Positions 1-8,044 of a stretch of 64,000 nucleotides of DNA are shown in pieces. Every line of letters starts with the position of its first letter. The first letter of the stretch is position 1. The stretch is taken from contig DATMJW010000124.1 in NCBI GenBank assembly GCA_035553355.1, forward strand, positions 13,383 through 77,382, in the 5' to 3' direction. The notes beneath the pieces are model-generated. The model did not search any database and was not told the DNA's origin. It saw nothing but the letters and a program-made list of their open reading frames with translations. The stretch comes from Gaiellasilicea sp035553355 (GTDB taxonomy: Bacteria; Actinomycetota; Thermoleophilia; Gaiellales; Gaiellaceae). The position numbers and the translations under genes are program-made.

Positions 1-1130
1 ATCAGCATCATCCCGTTGAACGCGAGCCCGAGCGAGAACGCCGCGAGCGACGCCGCGACGACCGGGGTCTCGCGCGCCGTGAACTCACCTCGCTCGTAGA
101 GGATCCGCACGATCGGTTCGGCGAGCACCGCGCAGACGACGCTCGCAGGGACGAGCAGGAACGCGATCTGCCGGAGGCCGATCCCGATCCAGCGGCCGAA
201 GCCCTCGAGGTCGCCGCGCGCCGAGAGCTGCGCGAGGCGCGGGAAGAGCACGGTCGAAACCGCGACCGAGAAGACCCCCTGCGGGAGCATGTAGATCCGG
301 AACGCGGCGTCGATCGCGGCGGGCGACAGCGTCGGGTCGATGTAGCGGGACGCGAAGAACGTCCCGAAGAGCTGGTTGACGTTGATCAGCCCGAGCCCGA
401 GCGTCACCGGCCCCATGAGGAGGAAGACCTGCTTGACGGCCGGGTCTCGCCAGTCGATCGCGACGCGCAGGCGGCCGTCGCGCCCGCGCAGCCACGGGAC
501 CGGCAGGAGCACCTGCACGATCGTCCCGACGAGGATCGAGACGGCGTAGACGTACAGCTCCCCCTCCTCCGTCTCCGCGTGCGGCACGCCGAGCACGAGG
601 CCGGCGATGATCGCGACGTTCCAGAAGACGGGCGTCAGGGCCGGGATGGAGAAGTGCTCGTAGCTGTTCAGGATTCCGACGACGATCCCGGACACGCCGA
701 GCAGCGCGACGATCGGGAAGAGGATCTGCGTGAGCCGTACCGCGAGCTCCTCGTCGGCGACGTCGAACGGCCGCACGAGCAACGGCGCGGCGAGGATCGA
801 GAGCGCCGTGAGGGCGCTCAGGCCGAGCAGCAACAGCCAGAAGAGCGTCGAGGCGACGCGCCACGCCCGTGCGCGCTCCCCCCTCTCGAGGAGCTCCGTG
901 AAGACGGGGACGAACGCGCCCGACAGTGCCGCGTCGGCGACGAGCGCACGGACGAGATTCGGGATCTGGAAGGCGACGGTGAAGGCGTTGATCCCGGCGC
1001 CCTCGACGCCGAAGTAGGCGCGTGCGACGATCTCGCGAACCAGCCCGAGGATCCGTGAGAGCGCGGTCGCCGCGGAGAAGATCGCCGTGGACAGCGCGAG
1101 TCGACGCGCGCTCGGCCTCGCCTCCTCCAC
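1..1130 (-). CDS. murJ: Lipid II flippase MurJ (MviN family), C-terminus beyond window
   Basis: MurJ moves the peptidoglycan precursor lipid II across the cytoplasmic membrane. I translated the minus strand from the GTG at 1130. The N-terminus reads LSRILGLVREIVARAYFG, then INAFTVAFQIPNLVRALVAD and SGAFVPVFTELLERG, which are hallmark MurJ segments, followed by alternating hydrophobic helices through the window edge. About 376 codons are present of a family length near 500-550, so the 3' end lies outside. The gene is divergent from rpsT. A TATACT box ends 6 nt before the GTG and no ribosome-binding site is visible, so the message may be leaderless. The family assignment is firm; the start is likely. 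Confidence 0.9.
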   Translation of the reverse strand, partial: MEEARPSARRLALSTAIFSAATALSRILGLVREIVARAYFGVEGAGINAFTVAFQIPNLVRALVADAALSGAFVPVFTELLERGERARAWRVASTLFWLLLLGLSALTALSILAAPLLVRPFDVADEELAVRLTQILFPIVALLGVSGIVVGILNSYEHFSIPALTPVFWNVAIIAGLVLGVPHAETEEGELYVYAVSILVGTIVQVLLPVPWLRGRDGRLRVAIDWRDPAVKQVFLLMGPVTLGLGLINVNQLFGTFFASRYIDPTLSPAAIDAAFRIYMLPQGVFSVAVSTVLFPRLAQLSARGDLEGFGRWIGIGLRQIAFLLVPASVVCAVLAEPIVRILYERGEFTARETPVVAASLAAFSLGLAFNGMML

Positions 1131-1136
1131 GGGGCG

Positions 1137-1142
1137 AGTATA
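1137..1142 (-). promoter_or_regulatory. -10 box of murJ, predicted leaderless
   Basis: TATACT on the minus strand, with six bases between it and the GTG at 1130. Transcription would start at or next to the start codon. No good -35 is visible. Confidence 0.5.
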
Positions 1143-1176
1143 GGAGCGGCCGCGGCTGCGATCCCGTCGCGGCGTT

Positions 1177-1185
1177 TGCTACAGT
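1177..1185 (+). promoter_or_regulatory. Extended -10 of rpsT
   Basis: TGCTACAGT (TGn plus TACAGT), about 35 bases before the rpsT ATG. It gives a short leader of roughly 25-30 nt without an obvious Shine-Dalgarno sequence. Confidence 0.4.
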
Positions 1186-1219
1186 TCCGCCGCCCGCCGA
1201 GTGCGGGCGCCTTTACGAG

Positions 1220-1486
1220 ATGCCGAACATCAAGCAGCAGATCAAGCGCGTCCGGATCGCGCAGCGCCAGCGGGACGAGAACCTGCGCTACCGCTCGACC
1301 GTGAAGACGCTCACGAAGCGGCTCGAGGCGGCCGTCGCAGACGGCGATGCCGAGAAGATCGCCGCCGAGCATCGGGAGCTCGTCCGGCTGATCGACAAGG
1401 CCGCGTCGCACGGCGCGCTGCACAAGAACACCGCCGCGCGCAAGAAGGCACGCGCAGCGCGGATCGCCACCGGCGCCGAGCTCTAG
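1220..1486 (+). CDS. rpsT: Small ribosomal subunit protein bS20
   Basis: This is an 88-residue basic helical protein that binds 16S rRNA and acts as a primary assembly protein of the 30S subunit. It begins MPNIKQQIKRVRIAQRQRDEN and ends with KNTAARKKARAARIATG, the typical bS20 C-terminal motif (HKNTAARKKSRL-like). Length is normal for the family. The ATG is chosen because it starts exactly at the conserved MPNIK; the longer in-frame extension upstream has no family support. It is divergent from murJ and convergent with holA, an arrangement common in high-GC Gram-positive genomes. Confidence 0.97.
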   Translation: MPNIKQQIKRVRIAQRQRDENLRYRSTVKTLTKRLEAAVADGDAEKIAAEHRELVRLIDKAASHGALHKNTAARKKARAARIATGAEL

Positions 1487-1525
1487 CGCCGCGCGAGCAG
1501 CCATCGTCGCTCGCGGCGACGCGGG

Positions 1526-2497
1526 CTACGACCGCTCGGCGGTCAGGTCGACGAGCGCGCGCTGCAACTCGAGGTCGGGCGCGAGTCGGCTGTCTCCCTT
1601 GAGCGCACGGTCGAGCGCGGCGAGCCGCACGACCGCCCCGCGCAGCTCCTCCTCGGCGAAGTTGCGTGCCTGCCCGAAGAGCTTCTCCGCGTAGAACGGG
1701 TGCATCTTCAACCGCGGCGCCGCGTCGCGCGGGCGGACGCCGTCGGAGGCGAGCTTCTGGCACTGCCGCACGCGAGCGACGTGGTTCGAGAGGGCGCCTG
1801 CGAGCCGCGGCGCGGTGTCGCGGCGCGGGCGGCCTTCGCGCTCGAAGATCGTCTCGGTCGCCTCGAGCGTGCCGCCGACGTCGCGGCGCGCCCACGCATC
1901 CGTGAGGTCGAACGTCGGTGCCTCGGCGAGCGCGGGAACGAGCGTGAGCACCTCATGCTCCCCGATCGGCTCGCCCCGAGCCCACGTCGCGAGCTTGTCG
2001 ATCTCGCTCGCGAGCTGGTGGAGATCGTCCCCGATCAGCTGGACGAGCGCGGCGCACGCCTCCGGTTCGGCGCGGGCGCCGACGAGCGCGAACTGCTCGG
2101 CGACCCACGACGAAAGGTTCTTCTTCGGGACGGAGAACGCGAGCACCTGACCGACCTTCGCCACCGCCTTCGCGAGCGGCGAGTCCGCCTTCAGGTCGTG
2201 GGCGACGAGCGCGAGGACGGTGCCGGGCGCCGGGTTCTCGAGGTAGGCGGCGACCGCCTTCACGTCCGCTGCCTTCCACTTGTCGACCGGCTGCACGATC
2301 ACGAGCCGCGCGTCGCCGGAGAAGAAGCCGAGCGTGTTGCAGGCGGCGACGGCGTCGTCGCCCGTCGCAGGCGGCACGTCGACCGACTCGACCGCCTGGT
2401 CGCCGACGCGGGCGCGGAGGCGCTGGAGCGCACGACCGATCTTGGGTCTGTCGGTTCCCGTGAGCAGGTACGCGGGCTTGAGCTCCGCAGCGGCCAC
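1526..2497 (-). CDS. holA: DNA polymerase III delta subunit (clamp loader)
   Basis: HolA is the wrench subunit of the clamp loader that opens the beta sliding clamp. The 323-residue protein begins with AYLLTGTDRPKI, the usual N-terminal nucleotide-fold segment of delta. It continues with LVIVQPVDKW and AYLENPAPGTVLAL, where other members read LVIV and YL..P.....L. The C-terminal helical domain (from about residue 210) carries KMHPFYAEKLFGQARNF, matching the 'hpf...K...qar.f' block of the family. The GTG start is set by a TAGGGT box 6 nt upstream. It lies downstream of comEC on the same strand, the classical comEA-comEC-holA order, but the box suggests its own promoter. Confidence 0.92.
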   Translation of the reverse strand: MAAAELKPAYLLTGTDRPKIGRALQRLRARVGDQAVESVDVPPATGDDAVAACNTLGFFSGDARLVIVQPVDKWKAADVKAVAAYLENPAPGTVLALVAHDLKADSPLAKAVAKVGQVLAFSVPKKNLSSWVAEQFALVGARAEPEACAALVQLIGDDLHQLASEIDKLATWARGEPIGEHEVLTLVPALAEAPTFDLTDAWARRDVGGTLEATETIFEREGRPRRDTAPRLAGALSNHVARVRQCQKLASDGVRPRDAAPRLKMHPFYAEKLFGQARNFAEEELRGAVVRLAALDRALKGDSRLAPDLELQRALVDLTAERS

Positions 2498-2503
2498 GCA
2501 TCC

Positions 2504-2509
2504 ACCCTA
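2504..2509 (-). promoter_or_regulatory. -10 box of holA, predicted leaderless
   Basis: TAGGGT on the minus strand, exactly six bases before the GTG at 2497. It sits just upstream of the comEC stop region's far side, so holA can be transcribed apart from comEC. Confidence 0.45.
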
Positions 2510-2525
2510 GAGGACGCAGCGGGCG

Positions 2526-4766
2526 CTACCTCTGCGTCGCGACCGAGACACGCTTCCCGTCCGTCTCGACGACGACGCGACCGTCCCTGTCCGTGCGAAG
2601 AAGGCGGATCGCGGGGACCGTCGCGAGCGCCGCGAGTGTCGTCCTGTGCGGGTGACCGTAGGGGTTGCCGCGTCCGCACGAGATGACGGCGAGCGCGGGC
2701 CGCAGCTCCCGGAGCTCCCGCTCGAGCCCGGCGTCGGCCGAGCCGTGATGGCCGACCTTGAGGATCTCGACCGAGCGTGCGTGAAGCGGTGCCGTCACGT
2801 CAGTCTCGGCGTCCGCCGGGAGGAGCGCGTCGACCGCTCCATACGTCGCGAGGATGACGATTGCCAGCCTGTTCGGGTCGTCACGCGCGGTTCCCGGCCG
2901 AACGGGCCAGAGCACGCGCAGCCGGAGGCGGCCGAGCCGCCACTCGGCGCCCGCGCGCGCCTCCGTCACCGGCACGTCCCGCTGGGCCGCGACATGGAGC
3001 GCCTCGCGCCGGTACGGGCTCGAACGCGTGAGGTGCGGGTCGAGGACACGGTCGACGGCGACCTTCCGCAGGACGTCGGCCGCTCCGCCGATGTGGTCCC
3101 GCTCCGGATGCGTCAGGACGAGCGCGGCGAGCCGCCGCACGCCGAGCTCCCGAAGCTGTGCGGCGACGCGCGCCTCGGGCGGGCCCTGATCGACGAGCAC
3201 CGCTCCCTGCGGCACCTGGAGCAGGATCGCGTCGCCCTGCCCCACGTCGAGGAACGTGATCCGGAGGCCGCGTGGCGGAGGAGGCTTCGGCGCCGGCCAC
3301 AGCTGCCACACGAGGAGCGCGGGCACGAGCGCCGCCAGCGCGGCGACCGCGAAGCGGCGTCGCCAGCGCGGCAGCCGCTGCAGCAGGAGGAGAGCGGCGG
3401 GCGCCGCGAGCAGCGTCACGACGGCGGCAGCCGAAGCGACCTGCGCGTGCGGCAGCGACGCGACGGCACGCGCGCACACGACGAGGTACGCCGCGATCCA
3501 GCCGTTGAGCCAGGCGAGCGCGAGCGCGACCGACGGCAGAACCGGCTCGACGAGCGCCGCGACGAGCGCGAGCGTGAGGAGCGGGGCCATCGCGACCGCG
3601 GCGCCGACGTTCGCGAGCAGCGAGTAGACCGGCACCGCCCCGAACTGCAGCCAGACGATCGGCGCGGTCGCAGCGCCGCACGCCGCGGAGACCGCGAGGA
3701 CGACCGCGAGCGGACGCGGGATCGGGTAGCCCTCGAGCGTCCGGAGGAGCCGCGGAGAGAGCGTGAAGATGGCCGCGACCGCGGCGAACGACAGCTGGAA
3801 CCCCGGCTCGAGGAGAGACGCCGGCGTCCAGGCGAGGAGGACCAGAGCCCCGAGCGCGAGGAAGTGCCACCGGTCGGCCGGCCGCGCCAGCAGCCACGTG
3901 AGCGAGACGAGAGCGCCCGCCACGCCGGCACGGACGACCGAGGGCTGCCAGCCGACGGCGAGGACGTAGCCGGCAATCGCGAGGAGCGCACCGGCGTGTG
4001 CGGCCGCTCGCGGCAGCCCGAGGAGCCAGAACAAGCCGAGGACGACGCCCGCGACGAGAGCGACGTTCTGTCCCGACACCGCGAGCAGGTGGTAGAGCCC
4101 CGACACCTTGAAACTCTCCTGCAGCTCCGGCGACAGTCCCTCGTCCTCACCGAGGACGATCCCGCGCAGGACCGCGCGCCGTTCTCCGGTGAGTCCGGCC
4201 GCGACGGCGTCTCCGAGGTGCCCGCGGACGAGGTCGGACACACCGCCCACTCCGCCGCGGCGACCGACGATCCGCCAAGACTCCGCGTGCAGGACGACGT
4301 GCACGCCGCGGCGAGCGAGCCAGGCGCGCTCGTCGAACCCGCCGCCGTGCGCCGCCCGCGGCGCGCGCACCTCGACGCGAAGTCCGATGACGGCCCCCTG
4401 CGGCGGTGACCGCGCGGGTGGCAGCTGCAGGAGCACACGCTCGCGAAGCACACCACCGCGGTAGGTGCGGGTCTCGGCGAACAGGCGGACGGCGAACTCC
4501 GTTCGTCGCGGTGGAGACGTCACGACGACTTCCGCACGCCCGGAGTGCCCGATCTCGCCGCGCAGCACGCTGCGGTCGAACGCCTCGAGGCGCGCGCTGC
4601 CCCACCACCAGCCGGCGGTGACGGCGACGAGCGCGAGTGCCGGCGCGCGGGTAGCCGGTACTGCGAGCGCGACGACGAGCGCGGCTCCGGCTGCGGCGAG
4701 GACGGCATCGGGAGCCGCGACGGCGTTCGCGGACGCGAGCCCGGCGCACGCCGCCGCGACGAGCAA
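2526..4766 (-). CDS. comEC: ComEC/Rec2 DNA-uptake channel
   Basis: ComEC forms the inner-membrane channel for incoming single-stranded DNA in natural transformation. The protein (746 aa from the TTG at 4766) has an N-terminal hydrophobic region and an extracytoplasmic OB-like part. A multi-helix competence domain contains HLLAVSGQNVALVAG, the family signature. A C-terminal metallo-beta-lactamase-like domain starts at LDVGQGDAILLQ, with HPERDH at about 553-558 and LKVGHHGSAD. The start is uncertain: the frame stays open into the end of comEA (LTPELRTLLERHW...) but only a CTG precedes, so 4766 is the best ordinary start. It follows comEA closely on the same strand and is probably cotranscribed with it. 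Confidence 0.92.
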   Translation of the reverse strand: MLVAAACAGLASANAVAAPDAVLAAAGAALVVALAVPATRAPALALVAVTAGWWWGSARLEAFDRSVLRGEIGHSGRAEVVVTSPPRRTEFAVRLFAETRTYRGGVLRERVLLQLPPARSPPQGAVIGLRVEVRAPRAAHGGGFDERAWLARRGVHVVLHAESWRIVGRRGGVGGVSDLVRGHLGDAVAAGLTGERRAVLRGIVLGEDEGLSPELQESFKVSGLYHLLAVSGQNVALVAGVVLGLFWLLGLPRAAAHAGALLAIAGYVLAVGWQPSVVRAGVAGALVSLTWLLARPADRWHFLALGALVLLAWTPASLLEPGFQLSFAAVAAIFTLSPRLLRTLEGYPIPRPLAVVLAVSAACGAATAPIVWLQFGAVPVYSLLANVGAAVAMAPLLTLALVAALVEPVLPSVALALAWLNGWIAAYLVVCARAVASLPHAQVASAAAVVTLLAAPAALLLLQRLPRWRRRFAVAALAALVPALLVWQLWPAPKPPPPRGLRITFLDVGQGDAILLQVPQGAVLVDQGPPEARVAAQLRELGVRRLAALVLTHPERDHIGGAADVLRKVAVDRVLDPHLTRSSPYRREALHVAAQRDVPVTEARAGAEWRLGRLRLRVLWPVRPGTARDDPNRLAIVILATYGAVDALLPADAETDVTAPLHARSVEILKVGHHGSADAGLERELRELRPALAVISCGRGNPYGHPHRTTLAALATVPAIRLLRTDRDGRVVVETDGKRVSVATQR

Positions 4767-4807
4767 CGTCGGCCAGTGCCGCTCGAGGAGCGTTCGCAGC
4801 TCGGGAG

Positions 4808-5392
4808 TCAGGGCGTCACCAGCTCCCGCAGCTGCTCGACGCGCGCCGGTCCGATGCCGGGTACCGCGTCGAGGTCGTCGACGGAGCGGAAGCCGCCGTT
4901 GCGTGTTCGCCAGTCGACGATCTTCTGCGCCGTCACGGGCCCGATCCCCGGAAGCGCGTCCAGCTCCTCGACCGTCGCCGCGCTCAGGCTGACGCGCCCC
5001 ACGGGCGTTCCCGCTGCTGGTCCGCCGTCCGTCCCCGCCGCGCCGGCGGCCCGACTCGGTATCAGGACCTGCATCCCGTCGGCGAGCGGCGCGGCGAGGT
5101 TGACGGCGGCCGTGTCGGCGGCCGCGGTGACACCGCCGGCGCGCGACACGGCGTCCGCTACGCGGGCGCCTTCGCGGAGCCGGTAGAGCCCCGGCCGGTG
5201 GACCGCGCCGACGACGTGGACGACGACGCGCGCCGCATCCGCGGACGTCGGCGTCGCCGGTACGAGCTCCGCCGGGCGTGCGTCGGCTGCCGCACCGGCT
5301 CCGGCGAGTGACCGCCCCACGACCGCGAGCACCGCGAGCAGCACGATCGCGAGCACGAGCGCGGACGTGCGCGGGATCGGCAGCGACGACAC
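4808..5392 (-). CDS. comEA: ComEA-type DNA-binding competence protein
   Basis: ComEA is the membrane-anchored DNA receptor that hands double-stranded DNA to ComEC. The 194-residue protein has one N-terminal membrane segment (about residues 12-30) and an SLBB-like domain (VVVHVVGAVHRPGLYRL, about 55-120). A C-terminal double helix-hairpin-helix follows, with the repeated PGIGP motif (LDALPGIGPVTAQKI and LDAVPGIGPARVEQL, about 135-190). The GTG at 5392 is the first start before the membrane segment. It is downstream of leuS and upstream of comEC. Confidence 0.93.
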   Translation of the reverse strand: MSSLPIPRTSALVLAIVLLAVLAVVGRSLAGAGAAADARPAELVPATPTSADAARVVVHVVGAVHRPGLYRLREGARVADAVSRAGGVTAAADTAAVNLAAPLADGMQVLIPSRAAGAAGTDGGPAAGTPVGRVSLSAATVEELDALPGIGPVTAQKIVDWRTRNGGFRSVDDLDAVPGIGPARVEQLRELVTP

Positions 5393-5480
5393 GCCGAAAC
5401 GCTGCCGCGGGAACTGTCGCGCGTGTGTGCCGGATCAGAAGCGGAGCTGTGCCAATCGCTCCACAGTGCGCTCCCGCGAC

Positions 5481-7913
5481 CTAGACCACGAAGTTGACGA
5501 GCTTCTGCGGCACGACGATCGTCTTCCGCGGCTCGCCGCCGTTCAGGTGCACACGAACGCGCTCCGACGCACGCGCGAGCGCGACGAGCTCCTCCTCCGA
5601 GGTCGCCGCCGGAACGTGGAGGCGGTCGCGCAGCTTGCCGTTCACCTGGACGACGACCTCGATCACGTCCCGCTCGAGCATCGCCGCGTCGGCGGCCGGC
5701 CACGGCTGCTCCCACAACCGCTCGTGCCCGAGCCGCTGCCAGAGCTCCTCCGCGACGTGCGGCGCGTACGGCTGGATCAGGGAGACGGCGGTCTCGGCAG
5801 CGAAGCGCGCGTCCGGATCGGCCGTGGCGCGCGAGAGCTCGTTGACGAGCTCCATCACGGCGGCGATCGCGGTGTTGAACGCGAAGCGGCGGCCGATGTC
5901 GTCGGTCACCTTCGCGATCGTCGCGTGGGTCTTCCGTGCGAGCGCGCCTCCCTGCGGCGACCCCTCTGGCGCACGCTCGGCGACCTCGCAGACGACGCGC
6001 CAGAGCCGGCGGACAAAGCGGGCCATGCCCTCTGCGGCGTCCTCCGTCCACTCCATGTCCTCGTTCGCCGGCCCGAGGAAGAGGATGCAGAGCCGGACGG
6101 CGTCGGCGCCGTACCGCGCGACGAACTCGTCGGGGCCGACGGCGGCGCCGGAGCGCTTCGAGATCTTCGCCTTGCCGATCGTCACCCAGCCGTTCGAGAA
6201 GAAGCTCGCGAACGGCTCGCGGAAGCCGACGTAGCCAAGGTCGTTCAGCACCTTCACCCAGAAGCGGGCGTAGATCATGTGCATCGTCGCGTGGTCGACG
6301 CCGCCGATGTAGAGGTCGACGGGGTTCCAGTAGTCGACGACGGCGCGATCGAACGGCGCGTCCTCGTTCCGCGCGTCGCAGTAGCGCAGGAAGTACCAGG
6401 ACGAGTCGACGAAGGTGTCCATCGTCTCCGTCTCGCGGCGCGCCGCACCGCCGCAGGCGGGGCAGCTCGTTCGCACCCATTCCTCCGCCTGCGCGAGCGG
6501 TGGCCGCCCCTTCGGCTTGTAGTCCTCGACCTCCGGGAGCACGACCGGCAGATCGCTCTCCGGCACGGGGACGATCCCGCACGTGTCGCAGTAGACGACC
6601 GGGATCGGGCAGCCCCAGTAGCGCTGGCGCGAGAACCCCCAGTCACGGAGCCGATAGTTGACGGTGAACCGTCCGCGCCCGTCACGCTCGAGCTTCTCGA
6701 CGATGCCGCGCGCGCCCTCGGGGACGGAGAGGCCGTCGAACTCGCCGGAGTTCACGAGCACGTCGTCCTCTGTCTTCGACGTGTACGCCTCGCCCACCGG
6801 CGCCTCGCCGTCGCGCGGCCGCACGACCTCCCGGATCGGGAGCCCGAACGCGCGCGCGAACTCGGCGTCTCGCTCGTCGTGGCCGGGGACGGCCATCACC
6901 GCACCGGTGCCGTAGTCGGTCAGGACGTAGTCGGCGACGTACACCGGGATGTGCTCGCCGTTCACGGGGTTGACGACATGGAGGCCCGTGAAGACGCCCG
7001 TCTTCTCGACCGCCGCGGCGCGCTCCTCCGTCTTCTTCGCGGCGGCGCGGCGGACGTACGCCTGCACCTCCTCCGACTCGATCCTCGACACCAGCTCGTG
7101 CTCGGGTGCGAGCGCGAAGAAGGTGGCGCCGAAGAGCGTGTCCGGACGCGTCGTGAAGACCGGCACGTCGACGTTCCACTCGGCGACGCGGAACACCACC
7201 TCCGCGCCGTCCGAGCGCCCGATCCAGTTGCGCTGCCGCGCCTTGATCGAGTCGGGCCAGTCGACGGTCTCGAGGTCGTCGAGAAGCGCCTGCGCGTAGT
7301 CGGTGATCCGGAAGAACCACTGCTCCATCACACGCGACTCGACCTCCGCGCCGCACCGCTCGCACGTCCCGTCGGCGAGCACCTGCTCGTTCGCCAGCAC
7401 CGTCTGGTCGTTCGGGCACCACTTCACCGGGGCGCCCTTGCGGTACGCGAGGCCGCGCTCGAGGAAGCGGAGGAACTGCCACTGCTGCCAGCGGTAGTAG
7501 TCGGGCGCGTGCGTCGAGAGCTCGCGCGACCAGTCGATCCACCAGCCGATGCGGCGCATCGACGCGCGGATGTTCTCGATGTTGCGCTCGGTGATCTCGC
7601 GCGGGTGACCGCCCTCACGGATCGCCGCGTTCTCGGCGGGGAGCCCGAACGCGTCCCAGCCCATCGGGTGCAGGACCCTGAAGCCGTTGCGGCGCCGGAA
7701 GTGCGTCGCCACGTCGCCGATCGTGTAGACGAGCATGTGCCCCATGTGGAGCGACCCCGACGGGTACGGGAGCATCTCGAGCACGTAGCCCTTCCGCCCC
7801 GCAGCGTCACCCGGCGCCGGGTTCGGCACCTCCCAGGCGCGCGCCTCCTGCCAGACGCGCTGCCACTTCTCCTCGATCGCCTGCGGGTCGTAGGTGCTGT
7901 CGCGCTCGCTCAT
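5481..7913 (-). CDS. leuS: Leucyl-tRNA synthetase
   Basis: This class I aminoacyl-tRNA synthetase charges tRNA-Leu with leucine. The protein is 810 residues, within the bacterial range. Visible motifs are HMGH at 56-59, the KMSKS-type loop as KISKR at about 583-587, and the LeuRS entry LPYPSGSLHMGH. A CP1 editing insertion with TTRPDTLFGATF (where 'TTRPDT' binds the editing substrate) and a C-terminal anticodon-binding and VQVNGKLR region are also present. The ATG at 7913 begins MSERDSTYDPQAIEEKWQ, matching family N-termini. A Rho-independent terminator lies 27 bases upstream of this ATG, preceded by a tiny leucine-coding ORF, so expression is probably attenuated. Confidence 0.97.
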   Translation of the reverse strand: MSERDSTYDPQAIEEKWQRVWQEARAWEVPNPAPGDAAGRKGYVLEMLPYPSGSLHMGHMLVYTIGDVATHFRRRNGFRVLHPMGWDAFGLPAENAAIREGGHPREITERNIENIRASMRRIGWWIDWSRELSTHAPDYYRWQQWQFLRFLERGLAYRKGAPVKWCPNDQTVLANEQVLADGTCERCGAEVESRVMEQWFFRITDYAQALLDDLETVDWPDSIKARQRNWIGRSDGAEVVFRVAEWNVDVPVFTTRPDTLFGATFFALAPEHELVSRIESEEVQAYVRRAAAKKTEERAAAVEKTGVFTGLHVVNPVNGEHIPVYVADYVLTDYGTGAVMAVPGHDERDAEFARAFGLPIREVVRPRDGEAPVGEAYTSKTEDDVLVNSGEFDGLSVPEGARGIVEKLERDGRGRFTVNYRLRDWGFSRQRYWGCPIPVVYCDTCGIVPVPESDLPVVLPEVEDYKPKGRPPLAQAEEWVRTSCPACGGAARRETETMDTFVDSSWYFLRYCDARNEDAPFDRAVVDYWNPVDLYIGGVDHATMHMIYARFWVKVLNDLGYVGFREPFASFFSNGWVTIGKAKISKRSGAAVGPDEFVARYGADAVRLCILFLGPANEDMEWTEDAAEGMARFVRRLWRVVCEVAERAPEGSPQGGALARKTHATIAKVTDDIGRRFAFNTAIAAVMELVNELSRATADPDARFAAETAVSLIQPYAPHVAEELWQRLGHERLWEQPWPAADAAMLERDVIEVVVQVNGKLRDRLHVPAATSEEELVALARASERVRVHLNGGEPRKTIVVPQKLVNFVV

Positions 7914-7939
7914 CGTCTCGTTCGCCGGGTTCGGGGTAC

Positions 7940-7964
7940 AAAAAAGCCTCTCGTCTCGAGAGGC
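7940..7964 (-). terminator. Rho-independent terminator upstream of leuS (candidate attenuator)
   Basis: On the minus strand an 8-bp perfect stem (GCCTCTCG with CGAGAGGC, loop AGA) is followed directly by six T. This is the best intrinsic terminator in the window. It sits between a predicted promoter and the leuS start rather than after a gene: the plus-strand reading has only an A-run, and lysA starts downstream on the other strand. It therefore looks like a leader attenuator. I found no convincing antiterminator partner for the stem by eye. Confidence 0.75.
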
Positions 7965-8007
7965 CCGGGGGAAGCCGTCACGGCCGGCGGCCGCGCTGCT
8001 CCCTGCG

Positions 8008-8028
8008 CTACGGAAGAAGCTGCTTCAC
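8008..8028 (-). CDS. Candidate leuS leader peptide (6 codons, tandem CTT leucine codons)
   Basis: The reading frame GTG AAG CAG CTT CTT CCG stop encodes MKQLLP. Two adjacent CTT codons are rare in this genome, where leucine is nearly always CTC or CTG. The GTG lies 7 bases after an extended -10 box, so the peptide would start at the 5' end of the transcript. A terminator hairpin follows about 45 bases later and leuS next. Ribosome stalling at uncharged leucine codons could therefore control read-through. This is inference from layout; a 6-codon ORF alone could be chance. Confidence 0.45.
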   Translation of the reverse strand: MKQLLP

Positions 8029-8035
8029 TGCGCCA

Positions 8036-8044
8036 ATGCTAGCA
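8036..8044 (-). promoter_or_regulatory. Extended -10 promoter of the leuS leader
   Basis: TGCTAGCAT on the minus strand (TGn plus TAGCAT), overlapping the first three codons of lysA on the opposite strand. Seven bases separate it from the leader-peptide GTG at 8028. Confidence 0.45.

Noticed and set aside
7965..8035. T-box riboswitch upstream of leuS
   Set aside because: A sequence AGGGAGCAGCGCGG recalls the T-box (AGGGTGGNACCGCG) and a terminator follows, but the match is poor and there is no room for a stem I between the predicted promoter and terminator.
5367..8042. Very long plus-strand frame (891 codons) opposite leuS
   Set aside because: Arginine- and aspartate-rich translation without any family motif; the minus strand encodes full-length leucyl-tRNA synthetase. 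High GC content leaves few stops in antisense frames.
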